Shown piece by piece: positions 21,543 through 32,620 of a stretch of 60,000 bases of DNA. The notes under the pieces were generated by a model, which searched no databases, was not told where the DNA came from, and saw only the letters and a list, made by a program, of their open reading frames with translations. The translations under genes were made by a program, and so were the position numbers. Positions within the stretch are counted from its first letter, which is position 1. The number at the start of each line of letters is the position of its first letter. This stretch comes from Symbiodinium natans (lineage: Eukaryota > Sar > Dinophyceae > Suessiales > Symbiodiniaceae). The stretch spans positions 507,001-567,000 of the forward strand of contig CAJNDS010002313.1 in NCBI GenBank assembly GCA_905221605.1, read 5' to 3'.

Positions 21543-23960
21543 TCACGCCAGACGTGAAGCTTTTGATTCATGGTTCGGAGATGCATCTGGGGACCGCTTC
21601 GGGCACGCTAGCATGAGGCGGATATCCTTTGTCTGTGCCTCCATCGCTTGGCGAAGAGACTCTTGAAGGTCCAGCTTGGTGACCATCGTAGAGGACAAGC
21701 TTTGCATCGAGGATTCAATGCCCTGGAGCCTGTGCTCGTGCTGGAGGAAGTTCGACTGAAGTTCCATCGAAGTGGCGGCGGCTTGGCTTTCCACCTCCTC
21801 GACCCTTCTGTTCACTGTGTTGACCGCGCTCTGCATCTGTGACTGCAAATCCTGCAATCTCCCATTGATCTCCTCTTTGAGGTCCGAGAAGAAATTGGTT
21901 GTCGGCGTCCGCATGACAGCATTTCCTCCCATTGTAGCGTCTTGCGCAGAGAAAGGGACTGCTGTTTGCACCGGGAGTTTTCGAGCCACCCTCTCTTGGA
22001 AATGCTTTCGGAAAGACGACGAAGCAGCAACCACCACCTCCTGTTTCCCTGTTGGCCTTTTTTGGGCCTGTTCCGTGATGAGCACCGGCTGATTGGCAAA
22101 CTCGAACGTATCTGTAGGCGGAGGATCACTAGGGCCGGAACCCACCAACCACGTGGACATTGCAACCTGCTTGAGCGGCACAGCTTTCCAGTTGAGCTTT
22201 GAAAGAATCTGCTGCACCAAGGCCTTGTCTGTCTCGTTAGGGAGTGGCGTCACGAGCCACCGCCTAGAAACAACGATGTCCGTGAGAATGCCATCTGGAG
22301 CCCAGTTCGGGTCGAGCTTTTTGCGTAAAAGGGAATAGTCCCCCGCTCGCGTTCTCAAGCCCAATGACTGCTTTCCTCGCACCACTCCAAGAAACTCTTG
22401 ATGCAAACGAAGGATTTTTGACGCCTTGTCGAGGTCGGTGTGGTCGAGCCAGACCACTCTGTAGTTGCCTGACGGCACTCCGGAGTCCGCATCCTTGGGT
22501 GTGAAGAAGATTCCTGCCTTGCCTGACATAGCCAGGAAAATTTCCAAGTTGGCTGCATGGATTTTGATGAAGGCATGCCACGATGTAGCATGTTCAGGAG
22601 AAGATTCGCGTCTACCCTGGAAGAACTTGCGACTCCATGATGCCACTGTAGCCTTTTGAAGACCATCTATGGCTGCCCACACATACTTCATAGGATTCTT
22701 GGCCGCTTGCGTCCAATCCTGCACATACTCTTTTCGCAGCTCAACGGAAAGGATAGCCACGTCATTGACCTGAATGTTGATGGAGTGCTTGGGCGCTGCC
22801 ACCACCACTTGTCGACTACCAAAGTCTATGAGAAAGCCCCTCAGGAGGACTTTGTTGTTCTCGGTGAGCGCAGGGAACGTGATCTGTCGGCAACTTAGAG
22901 ATCCAACTGCCGGCTGGACAGTGCCAACCATGACCGCCCCAAGCTCATCTTCTGACAGCAAAGATTCCACTGCCGCCATGGACTCAATCTCCTCCTGATC
23001 CACCATTGCAACACCTTTGGCCTCCGCTGTGAGATGCTGCAATATCGGCAAGGATTCTCCATCCACATCCTGGAAGTGGCCTGGGACCAGCGTCACTGTC
23101 AGAGGCGAGGCCGCTGTAACTCCAGTCTCGGACTTGGATGAGGACGAGGCAGTTGAGGTGCTCCAAGGGTCTCCATGGATCCACGGGTCCTCTTTGACCT
23201 GCTTGGATGTTGTCCTTGCTTGTTTTAGTTCTTGCGGCAGAACCATTCGCACTCGGTTGCCAGCAGCTCCCTTCAGGGCCTTCCACGGATCCAAGGAAGC
23301 ATAAGCTGCTTCCACAGCTGGGTGTCCGACCACCTCAATGATTTTTGTGGCTCTTTCAGTTGCAACTTCACCCGGGACTCCCTTCTCGTGCAAGTGCGCT
23401 GCAAGTTTCTTGACCAGGCCATCCGATCTGGTTGTCGGCTTGCCTCCACCCCGCAAGCGCAAGCGAAGTCTAAGCAAGACCGGGTCATCTGAGAGGATGT
23501 AGTCTCTTGCAACGTGTCGGCCATCGATTGTGGCCCAGAGATCTTCAGGAACTTCAAGATTGAAGGACTGCAACCACTGTGGCCAAGTCATCCCCGAAGT
23601 TGGCGGTGGCAACGGGTGGAACTTGCAATCCAGGACCGAAACATATCCTGAGAACGACTTCATGGCATTCGTTGCCATCGCATCTGAGTCATGGTCGACA
23701 TTAAAGGCGACTGCACAGTCCGGCACATGTTTGACCTCCGCATGCCATCCACCCGTGTAGCCTCCAGACAGGTCTGCAACCTTGAACTTGTTCACTGGCA
23801 ACCGATGCCCAAGGACTTGAATGCAACCAGAAGCAGGACCATTCTTGGGCAGCTGCAATCTCCACAGCATGTCTTCTTCATTCCATTCTGGGCAGAGACT
23901 ACCAAAGATCACGTACAACTGGCCTGGCTTGATGATCGTGTTCTCGGCATGCTCCACCAT
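21543..23960 (-). CDS. LINE ORF1 protein (805 aa, coiled coil near the C-terminus)
   Basis: First open reading frame of the LINE, starting at a real ATG (23960-23958) only about 20 bases inside the element. The last 150 residues hold a long heptad-type coiled coil (DLKEEINGRLQDLQSQMQ to LDLQESLRQAMEAQ), which would allow multimer formation as in other LINE ORF1 proteins. The middle is rich in charged and Ser/Pro segments; I see no CCHC knuckle or RRM by eye. An RNA-chaperone or RNP-packaging role is inferred from position. It ends at a single TGA that is immediately followed, in the same frame, by ORF2. The sequence around the stop is GCG-TGA-TGT, which also contains TGATG. Confidence 0.85.
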   Translation of the reverse strand: MVEHAENTIIKPGQLYVIFGSLCPEWNEEDMLWRLQLPKNGPASGCIQVLGHRLPVNKFKVADLSGGYTGGWHAEVKHVPDCAVAFNVDHDSDAMATNAMKSFSGYVSVLDCKFHPLPPPTSGMTWPQWLQSFNLEVPEDLWATIDGRHVARDYILSDDPVLLRLRLRLRGGGKPTTRSDGLVKKLAAHLHEKGVPGEVATERATKIIEVVGHPAVEAAYASLDPWKALKGAAGNRVRMVLPQELKQARTTSKQVKEDPWIHGDPWSTSTASSSSKSETGVTAASPLTVTLVPGHFQDVDGESLPILQHLTAEAKGVAMVDQEEIESMAAVESLLSEDELGAVMVGTVQPAVGSLSCRQITFPALTENNKVLLRGFLIDFGSRQVVVAAPKHSINIQVNDVAILSVELRKEYVQDWTQAAKNPMKYVWAAIDGLQKATVASWSRKFFQGRRESSPEHATSWHAFIKIHAANLEIFLAMSGKAGIFFTPKDADSGVPSGNYRVVWLDHTDLDKASKILRLHQEFLGVVRGKQSLGLRTRAGDYSLLRKKLDPNWAPDGILTDIVVSRRWLVTPLPNETDKALVQQILSKLNWKAVPLKQVAMSTWLVGSGPSDPPPTDTFEFANQPVLITEQAQKRPTGKQEVVVAASSSFRKHFQERVARKLPVQTAVPFSAQDATMGGNAVMRTPTTNFFSDLKEEINGRLQDLQSQMQSAVNTVNRRVEEVESQAAATSMELQSNFLQHEHRLQGIESSMQSLSSTMVTKLDLQESLRQAMEAQTKDIRLMLACPKRSPDASPNHESKASRLA

Positions 23961-24000
23961 GATGCATTCTGTCGTTTATGGGTTTAGGGTTTAGGATTTA
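23960..24000. repeat. LINE 5' junction with telomere-like repeat
   Basis: The + strand reads the ORF1 start, about 20 unique bases, GTTTATGGG, then GGGTTTAGGGTTTAGG. The element's 5' end is therefore in direct contact with TTTAGGG units. Confidence 0.75.
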
Positions 24001-24059
24001 GCGGCGGGTGGGGCCGGGGGGGGCGTCAGCTTGAGGGGGTTCAGCTTGGGGCCTTGTTT

Positions 24060-24679
24060 TCGTATGTCGGGTGGATGTGTTGCTAACCTGCTCCAGCTCT
24101 TGCGATTGGGAGCTGTCGACTTTGCCAGCTCTTTTGAAGATCGACAAAGCAGAGCTCGGGCAGCGAAGTTTGCCGAGCTACCGAAAAGCCGGGAGACGCC
24201 CCCCACCCCCCCACAGCATCTTGACCTGTTTGGCCCCTGTGGTGTTGGGAAGCCTGAGCTTCCTGAACCGTTGCCACTGAAGAGTGAATGCCGAGTTGGC
24301 ACAACGAACAGCAGCTAAGTGCTCCATGCCTTCAAGCTAAAAGTTGAAGAAAACCCGGCTTCTGACGAATTGACGATGTGGCAGGTCTCGCAGAGGCGTT
24401 TGGCGAAGGCATGGTTGAGCTTGGTTTCGAAGGGCTCATTGCCATAATGAGCTGTTTGTATCAAAGATTATCAAAGTGAATCCTCCAATCTCGAGATTGC
24501 CTCTGCCGCTTTTTGAGCATGCGCATAATGACGCCCCGACTTTGATCCCTGGACCCTACACCTTCCTAAGCTGGCAAAACGGCACTTCGATTCCTACGGC
24601 CATTGCAGGCTACGGGGACATGTCTGAGGCTCTTGCTCGCATCCAGGCTTGGGCACAATCCAACCGAGTCCAGCTTTGA
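24060..24679 (+). other. Coding-looking segments next to the LINE, unassigned
   Basis: Two segments look like exons. From about 24099, after CTGCTCCAG, two frames compete: one reads LLRLGAVDFASSFEDRQSR, the other WELSTLPALLKIDKAELGQR. From 24476 a frame reads NPPISRLPLPLFEHAHNDAP and continues to IPTAIAGYGDMSEALARIQ before a TGA at 24677. The second segment looks like a C-terminal exon. No family is recognised, and I cannot show that the two belong together. Confidence 0.3.
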
Positions 24680-26802
24680 CTTCTATCGAGTGAGTTCTCA
24701 GGCAGCTTCGCATAGCAGGTGCTTTTGAAAGGACAGTGAGATCTTGAGGAAGTGTGAGGCTTGCAAATGTCAAGGAGGGGATGCATGGAGCCAGATGCCT
24801 AATCGGGGGCATTGGGCAGGATGAGCTGTCCGGATCCGGCAGCCCAGAAGCCGTGGCAATCGCAGACCGGCAGCCTGGATCGCAGAGAGGGGATTCGAGG
24901 CTTTCCGGAGCTCAGTTCAAGGCCGAAAGGACGGATGGTTTCGGCAAACATGGCGCTAATTTCGATATTTCAGAGGCCGACCCCTCCCTACAGAAACTCC
25001 ATGGAAAAAACTCCGATAAAATGCGACTGAAGACTCAGGATCGTCTTGGTGCCGCTTTGCGGCTCTCCGGGCGCCTGGCCGGGCCCGAAGGAGGCGGCAG
25101 CCCTGGCAGAGGCATCTCCTGGAAGTCCAGGTCTCCCAGTGTGGGTTTGAAGCGTTTCTTAGGGCTTAGGGTTTAGGGTTTAGGGTTTAGGGTTTCAGTG
25201 AAGCTGCTTCTACCGAGTGTTACCAACTCCGGGCGAAGTGGCAAACCTGTTGCAAAAGGGTTTCGGGTTTTCTTCGGGTGTTTTTTCATTTTTGTTCGTA
25301 GTCTTGGTATGTCAGACACGTCGGAAGTAGAGTTCCATCATCCAAACCCCACATCGTACGGGGGCGCTGCAGGCTAAGGCTTTCCTAAGCATCCCTCTGT
25401 CCTGGAGTCTGCATAGGGCTCCGGCTTCCTACTCAAATGCCTTCCTTTTTTTCATAAATAAATCCGAAAAAACCCGAAAAAGCAACTCAGGGCCCTTTGA
25501 CAGGAGGTGCCTTTTGTGTGCATCCTGAGAATCAGCTCTGGCAGGAGTGGCAAATTGCGCACTCTCCCTTGCTAGCCGTGGCCGCTCGTCCACAATTGAG
25601 AAGGCACATGGCGGGATGTTTAGTTGCCTTGTAACCTGGGTCTTTACATAACTATCGCCTTACAGCCGGAACGTCGTAAATCCCTCGCGCCAAAGCACGG
25701 AGCATTCTTCGCGAATGCCTGTTCCCAAGCCGACACGTAAACCCTGAACCTTCTACAGTCCGCAGTGCCTTGTGGTTCCGGGATTCGAGTTGAGAGATCT
25801 CGAGCACTGCTGAGGACTTGACCTTTCCCGCGCCCACTGCAGAAGAGTGCCAGCTGTTGGCGGAAATGTGGGTGCTCGGTGGCCAAGAGGCCACCGGACT
25901 TCATCCCTTTCAGTTCGACAGTGAAATAGACTTGAGGTGCTATTCCGGCAACATTTTGGGGCGTGAAGGGTGTCGGTCTTCGAGTGCCGAAGCAGACTTC
26001 CTGAGAAAGAGCAGTGTGTGGAACTGGCCCTGTCCAGGCTGCTTCACAAGAGAGCAGCCAGTCAAGCGCAGCGGGACCCGGTCTGGGCAGTCATCGCTTG
26101 GTAGCCTTCGTCTGCTTCATGCGGCTCGGTGCAAGGTCAAAGCAGTTAGCCCTAAACTAAGCCTTTTGCTCAAGCTCTAGATGACCTAAGTGCTTCGGCT
26201 TTACACAGAGGGTGTGGACATCACAGCTGCCGTAGTTTTTTCAGGAAGAAGCTGGGGCCTCTTCGTTGGAGCTCACATCAGCAACCGCAAGAGAACGTGC
26301 ACCGCAAGAGAACGTGCACGCAGCTCCCTGCTTAATGCAGCAGTGACAATCACAAGAGTGCGCTGCTCCGAGAAATTCGTCGCCACCTATGCGTCTAGAG
26401 TGGATCGTTGAGGTTCTTGCTGCAGTGAAAGTTCTGGGAGCACATGAACCGGCTCCATCTCCTCCCCTAGAAAAGCAAGACCGGCCCTGCTGTAGCTGTT
26501 TACACGCTTAGCATGTGCCTATCCGTGCTCACCCAAGGTGGCATTTGCGTCACTACGTCGCCTTCTGCTGCAGGCAGCGGGACCCCAGCAGCTGTAGCTC
26601 GGCAGAAAGCGCCCTTTGAGCACGTTCCTGATTTTGTGCGACTCAGAGCAGTGTCCCGCGCCAATGTACGCCAGTGTTCCGAAGTTGTTGGCGTCTTCGG
26701 CTGTCATGCCGCTTCCCAAGTGCCAACTCTGACATGAAATCGCACATGTCCCCAAAACGACTCCAAACCCCCCCAATCCCACGGCGACCCCGACATCCTG
26801 CC
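24680..26802. other. Stretch without assigned gene, with one exon candidate
   Basis: Holds a TTTAGGG array (25158-25196), a copy of a 65-bp dispersed repeat (25216-25285), and one exon candidate at about 25847-25965 after a CACTGCAG acceptor (EECQLLAEMWVLGGQEATG). A short duplication of AGAGAACGTGCACCGCA lies near 26289-26322. The rest shows no coding signature I can support. Confidence 0.35.
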
Positions 26803-28372
26803 ATGGACAGCAGTCTGCAGCCAGTGCCCTGGCTGGGGCTGCTGGCCGCCACCCTCGCGGCGATGCTCGCTGCCTGGATCGCCTTGCGCCGTGCCGCGCG
26901 GCTGCGGCGCGAGGGGCGCTCGGCGCTGCAGCTCCTGTCTCGGATGCCACATGGGCCCTGCAAGGCGCTGTAAACGAACCGCTGGCTGTGTTTTCCGGTT
27001 TTTGTGACAGTTATTTCGAAGTGCTCTGGCCATTCGCACGCACTGTGCAAGCTTCCAGCACGCATTCTGCGCAAGAAGACTTCTCTTTCTCACACACGCG
27101 CACGCGCACGCCCGCACAAACCCACAAGCTCGCAAGCCCGCGAGCCCACGAACCCACAAGCCCACACGCGCGCATGCCCACAGCCAACAACACAAACACG
27201 AACAAAAACACGCCAACACAAACACAAACACGCCAAACTCCAACACCGGCGCCGATGCCAGCGCCAACGCCAATGCCAACGCCCACACACGCACGCACTC
27301 ACTCACTCACTCACTCACTCACTCACTCACTCTCTCTCTCTCTCTGCCTCTCTCAGTCCTGCCAGGTGCTGTCAGGGTTCCTGGATCTTCCGCAGCTGGA
27401 GGTTTGGCAAAGCTTGGGAGAGTTTAGGGGCTCTCATCAGAATTTGAGGGTGTGGGGGGGGGGGGGGGTTTTCTGTAAACCTGAAATGGGAGTTGGGCTC
27501 GGAACTGCAGGGCTCAGGTTCCGCGTGTTGCGAAAACGCTGCCGGCTCCGTGCTTTGAGAAGCTGCAGTCGCGTCCGAGAACTTCTGGGGGGGGCCACTG
27601 CAAACCCTCCGAACTTCCCCAAACCCCCAACTTGTTCGTCTCGAAGTTCCGGCCTCCAGGTTCTTGCTGAGCTGCGCCCGGCCTGGGACTTTTCAACGGA
27701 GCTCCGGCTTGCAGAGCGAGCCCTCGAGCGCCAAGCTTGCTTCTTGGTGGTAAGAATACTATCTCCCGTAAAATTGAAGAAGCCGGCCACTCGTTTTGAG
27801 CCCATGTTTGGGTTGGGGGTGGGACAACCACTCAAGTCATCATCACCCGGAACTCTGAGAAGTCTGTCCTTTAAGGCAGCCACCCGGATGTTCTTTGCTA
27901 CAAAACGCCCTGAACCCCAGCTACCGTGGGGTTCAGCAGAAAAGAGACATCCCAAGAGTCTCATGGCAGTGGCAGCATGCCTGAGGTTGGGCCGTGCTTT
28001 GCGGCAGCGAGGTCTTTCAGCCTTTCGGATCCACCAGTAGCTTCAAGCTTCATGCCGCTTGGGCCAGGAATGCTTGGGATCGAGGCATGACCCAAGAGTT
28101 TCGGGGACCGGGCCCACGGTTGTATTGCTGATTCCAAGCCCCGCACGCCGTAAGGATGACACCCCAGATGTGAGGGTCGAGGGGCTCACATTCATGACTT
28201 GGACTGACTGGAGCCAAACTTGAAAAGGCAAGGCTTCGTGTAAAGTGTGACCTGTCCTCACCTCGAGCCTCAGGTCCTGCGCAAGCAGCTCTCACAGACG
28301 GTCGTGTGCTCTTGCACGGAACTGTCTGTAATCACCGCGGAGAGCACGGGCAAGAGCACCCTGGCTTTCTGA
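26803..28372 (+). CDS. Small membrane-anchored protein, four exons, function unknown
   Basis: Predicted 128-residue protein. Exon 1 (26803-26964) starts at an ATG and encodes a clear N-terminal membrane anchor (PWLGLLAATLAAMLAAWIAL) followed by an Arg-rich stretch (RRAARLRREGR). Exon 2 (27366-27401) reads VLSGFLDLPQLE. Exon 3 (27660-27749) reads VLAELRPAWDFSTELRLAER and on to ACFLV. Exon 4 (28274-28372) reads VLRKQLSQTVVCSCTELSV and stops at TGA. All three introns are phase 0. The first has a GC donor (AAG/GCGCTG), the others GT (GAG/GTTTGG, GTG/GTAAGA), and acceptors are CCAG, CCAG and TCAG. The basic residues after the anchor favour a cytosolic C-terminal part. The helical segments resemble no family I can name. 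Consistent phases make the model credible, but it is not proven. Confidence 0.5.
27290..27348. repeat. (CACT)n and (CT)n microsatellite
   Basis: CACT tetramers followed by a CT run in the first intron of the 26.8-kb gene; a CACACG-rich stretch precedes it (27092-27250). Confidence 0.85.
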
Positions 28373-31300
28373 GTTTCAGCCTGGAGCCGACAGTCTAGTC
28401 AAAGGGGTGTTCGGGTTTTACAGTTTTTGGGTTTGGAGTGGCACCAACTCCCAGCGAAGTGGCAAGCCTGTTGATTTAAGGGTTTTTCGGGTTTCATCAG
28501 GGTTTAGAGTGGCTGTTCTTGACCAGCGCTTGTGGCTGCATTGCGCAGCCAAGGAAAGATTATGCTTGGGGACATTTGGTACGACGCCATGACCCAGGAG
28601 CCCGCCCTTTTGCACACTTGTTGAACTTCAAAGGGTCCACTTCTGGAGATTCGGGCCTATAGGCTCCCCCCCCCCCCCTTAGGCGGCTGGACCGAATGTT
28701 AGAATTTGGGCGGGGAGGGTTCTTGTATTGGAAGCAGCGATTCGTCTAAGCCACGGCCGCCTAAGTTCTGGAATGGCCCACTGCCCATGACGCCCCCATG
28801 TAATGCCGCAAGCACGTGTCTGAAGGTCTGGGCATCTTGTGAGGTCGACCAGCTTGTGCAGTCCTGCTGCCTATATCAGATCCAGTCAGGTGTTTTCATG
28901 ATGGGGAGTCGATATTAAACCCTATAAACCCTCAACCCTCCTTGCCTGCCTTGTGCGAGACTAAACCCTAAACCCTAAAACCACTTGTAGCATCGAACCC
29001 TAAACCATCAGCCCCGAGAGGCGATGGAGAAAGATGTCCCGGTGCTTCAGTGGTTCGCGGCTCACCTAAACTTGCGCGTCGTAGGCATTGGTGGGCCTGG
29101 ACGACCAGTGCAATCACATTAACAACATTCTGTTGATGGCAACTTACAAGGAGTAGTTGAATTAATCTCAGTGTTAGCATGTCGCATGGGTTAGGTAGGG
29201 TTCAGTGGGGAGTTGCCTAAGCTTTTCCTGCCCAGGGCCACATTAAGGCGTTCCCATCCCGGTATACTGTGGGGTCTCTGCCTGCAGAGCCTTGCGCGTG
29301 CAGTCGCATCTTTCCGAAACCCTGCTCTTGACACCAACCTGCTTTTTCGGATTCGGGATACGACCGTGCGTGCAGAATCCGAAGCCACGGCCCCTTCAAC
29401 ATGCACCTCAACCAACCCAGACCTTCTGCCAGAGGTGGCAGACCGCCAGGAGCTTGAGGGCTTCACATCCCTAGGTCAGGTCTTCCTTCGACTTGCGGGT
29501 CGGGTAGTTCCAAGAGAATGTAGTCGGATTTGGGGTGACTTTGGGGGGCCTTCCGAGCCTCGTGATTTTGACAGCTGTAGAGCACGTGTATGCATAATGA
29601 AGTCACACGGCTTTGGATTGGGGCTCTCGAGTGTTGAGCTTCGGTTATTAAGCAGTTGGCTTACGTGCCCCTTCTTGATGCAAGGGGCTGCAATTAGAGG
29701 CTCGAGAAGCGTTTCCCAGCAGGAGCTCCCTAGGACTGCGAGTTCCACATGCACAAGCTATCTTTGCCCTAAATAAGCTCGACCTCACTTCTTGGTAAGC
29801 CAGAAGGTGTCCCCCCAGCCAGCGGCTCTTCAGACCCGCTCTGCCCGTAGGAGCCCACCGCCGTGAACGGCGACACTTGGCACGGCGCGGCTCAGGCCCT
29901 CGGTACCCTTGGAGGCCAGCGGGGTCGCTGTTGAGGACATTGCCTGACTTTTTGCTTCAGGGTTTGGGAGCACCCTCATCCAAAAGGCCGTGACGTGTCG
30001 AACCTTAAGGTGGCACAAGAAACCCTTCAAACCATCTGCATTTTTCCTGCATCCACAACCCTGTTTAAGCCAGAGGTTGGCTTGTCAGGAAGGGCTTGGC
30101 TTCGAGGGGTTTTGAAGCCCAACCCGTCCTTTGGCCATGCTTCTCCCCAAATCCTAAGGACACACATCTATGAAGCCTCTTCCAATTGTGAATTTCTGGC
30201 ATGGCTGCAGCACACTTGGGACATGGTTTACGCCGATGGGGCCATGTAGGGTTTGGCTTCAGGCTTCAGGGTTTCGGCTGCATGTTGCCGGGAGCCAATA
30301 TGTTTGAGAGCCTCTTTGACCGCCGCCCCTAAATCCCTAAACCCTAAACCCTAAACCCTGAACCCTAAACTTTCCCTGAACCCTACAACCCGAAGCTGCC
30401 CTCGAAAGAGGTCGCAGCTGGGTCGAGCGGGCCCGGCACCTGAAGATGCGAAAGGCAAGGGGAAGGGAAGGGTTAGGGCAAACATTGTTGAGAAGAGTCT
30501 CCACTCTCTCTCTCTCTCTCTCTCTCTCTATAAGATACGTACAGACAAATATATATGTGTGTATATATATATATACGGATAGGTATTATATATATATATA
30601 TATACATATACACATTGTATATGAGGTTGCCACTGGATGGATACCGTTTCGCGGGTTCTGCGGGTTTAGCAGAATTCAAGAGATGCCTTCTTGGTACATT
30701 GATTTCCCTCCATGCTTCGTGCTGTCGAAGAGGATGGGGCGTGGTGCTGTCAAGATGGGGCAGGGAGCAGGGAGGATGACGCGGACCTCACGCCGAAAAT
30801 GAAGCATAATGTCTTGACCTTGAGGCATGCTGAAGCAGAGATCTCAGGCAACAGGCAAGCCCGGAAAGCCAGCGGATGCACGCTGTGCAGTGCTGGAATA
30901 TGCTCAGCAACATGCAAGTTCGGAACGCGGGGCGACCAAAAGTGGTTTTGGGGAGTCACTGGTGAAGTCCATCCAACAACCCCCTATCGGGTTTTTGAGT
31001 CGGCATCGGTGGCAGACCGAAAGATGTGGATGTCCGGAAGAGATATGAAGGGCAGACCCTTGCGATTTCAGGCGTCGGCTTCATGCAACCTTTTGCATGC
31101 CAGTTGGTGACATGACTGAACGTGTTTGGACTCCTGATCCTCTCTGCATGGCGCAGTTCGACTTCAACAACTTCTAGAAAGGAGCCTCTCCTATCCAGAG
31201 CATTGCAACCCTAAACTCCTAGAATTCCCTCCTAAACAGAGCATAGCAACCCTCAACTCCTAGAATTCCCGGATTTCTCGCCACAACAGCCTGCCTCCAG

Positions 31301-31457
31301 ACTTCCTGGACCTACAGCTGGTACACTCTGCCGGGCACCCAGGGGCCCAAGATTAGGGTTTAGGGTTTAGGGTTTAGGGTTTAGGGTTTAGGCTTAGGGT
31401 TCCTTGGCCTTCCTCTTGCGATTTTAGGGTTCCATGTAAATCTGGAATCTTGCCCAG
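28373..31457. other. Long stretch with repeats and no assigned gene
   Basis: Contains a second copy of the 65-bp dispersed repeat (28433-28500), CCCTAAA units (28961-28980, 30332-30370), a CT microsatellite (30501-30530), TA microsatellites (30548-30612), a 41-bp tandem duplication (31196-31272) and a TTTAGGG array (31354-31400). Weak coding-looking segments exist near 29285-29460 and 30810-31060, but none has a recognisable domain. Confidence 0.4.
31354..31400. repeat. Telomere-like array, TTTAGGG x6
   Basis: Six heptamers with a terminal GCTTAGGG variant. Confidence 0.92.
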
Positions 31458-31533
31458 GACCCTACCGTTATTCCTCGATGACATGAAGGAGGCGGACGCC
31501 TTGCTGGTCCAACTCGGCCTCACTGCCAGTTGA
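31458..31533 (+). CDS. Unassigned C-terminal exon
   Basis: After a CTTGCCCAG acceptor the frame reads TLPLFLDDMKEADALLVQLG and then LTAS before TGA. Composition, splice signal and stop suit a terminal exon, but the upstream exons and the gene identity are unknown. A separate ATG frame of 104 codons (31541-31855, starting MAEAVNAWRGGLRAS) follows eight bases later and could be 3' UTR or another exon. Confidence 0.4.
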
Positions 31534-32620
31534 TGTTAAGATGGCGGAAGCAGTGAATGCATGGCGAGGGGGGCTGCGTGCCTCCACTCGCAGCACTGCA
31601 ATGTACAGCGATAGCCACTTCGGGTTGCAGGAGGGATTGGCCCCAGAAACGATGCCTGAGCCGCTGAGGCACTTCATGGCTTCTAGCTCGAGCAAGAAAC
31701 GAATGTTGTCTGAAATCTCTGCTGCAACCTTTGGTTCCGATTCTGGATCGGTTGTTTTGAATTTGGTCTATGGCCCTGCGAGTAGTACTGTAGATAGTTT
31801 CGTGAGCGGAAGTGCTTCGACGCACCTTGAAAGGCGAATCAAAGCAGATATTTAGCTCAGCTACGAGAGGCGTGAGGAAGCTGTCCCTGACGCCCCGGCC
31901 TCCAAGCCCATATGTCAAACACCTCACCTGGCTGTGGTTCCCTATGGTTTAAGCCTTCAAGACCCCAGTTCCCTAAGTTCTCGAAGCCCTGGGATCCTAG
32001 GCAAGACTGTGTGCCCTTAGACTGTTGAGTTCTTGGCTTTTCAGCTGTGCGGGCCGAAGCCCTGAGAATGCTTGCCTTGCACGCGATGCGGGAGGTCCCG
32101 TGGCATGAAAAGAGTTCAGAGTTCATGGCTTAGGCGAGGATATCTGCAAGCCTGCTGCAAGAGTCTCAAGGCTGTGGGGCTTCACAGGCATAGGCCTGCA
32201 GGCAAAGAGGATGGATTTGCAGAACGGCTGCCGGATTTGCAAAGTTTGACCGTGCAGCTTCGGAGAAGCCGAGCTCGCGAGCTGCAAAAGGCGCCTGAAG
32301 TCAGCAACAAAGGGTTTCGATCGATCACAGAGGGCCAACTACAAATACCTTAGTCTGAGCCATGCTTGTGCTAGGCTTGAAGAGGTTTCTTACAGGGGCG
32401 CCAGCAATGTCATGTACCTGAAGTGACACCTTGAAATCACCCAGTATAAGTACTGAATGCACGTAACTTCTTCATAGAGGTAGATACGTCGCCCCAGGTA
32501 GTCTTGTGACCTGTCCCAAGACCTGTATCACCGCAGCGGCACCCCCCAAACCTTCAAAGCAAAAAATCACCGAAATCGTAAGCCGGGTGTGCGGCGGTAG
32601 GGGCATCGTCCTTTGCAGGC
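31534..32620. other. Stretch with one hypothetical 104-codon ORF
   Basis: The ATG frame at 31541-31855 (Ser-rich, SEISAATFGSDSGSVV) is the only candidate. I recognise no domain in it and see no supporting splice context. The rest to 32620 looks non-coding. Confidence 0.3.

Larger units (their letters stand above)
16134..23985 (-). mobile_element. LINE (APE-type non-LTR retrotransposon) bounded by telomere-like repeats
   Basis: A nearly intact element of about 7.8 kb on the - strand. ORF1 (23960-21543) and ORF2 (to 16332) are both open. After ORF2 a short 3' UTR of about 100 bases runs into about ten copies of ATAAACCC (element strand) and then CCCTAAA units. At the 5' side, the 20 or so bases before the ORF1 ATG join ATAAAC to CCCTAAACCC, so TTTAGGG-type repeats sit on both flanks. 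This is the arrangement expected for insertion into a telomere-like array, as with telomere-associated LINEs in other organisms. No long unique target-site duplication is visible; it may be hidden in the repeats. Intact ORFs argue for recent mobility. Confidence 0.88.

Noticed and set aside
17138-23987. Many + strand frames of 60-130 codons inside the LINE
   Set aside because: Antisense shadows of the strongly coding - strand ORFs; no independent motifs.
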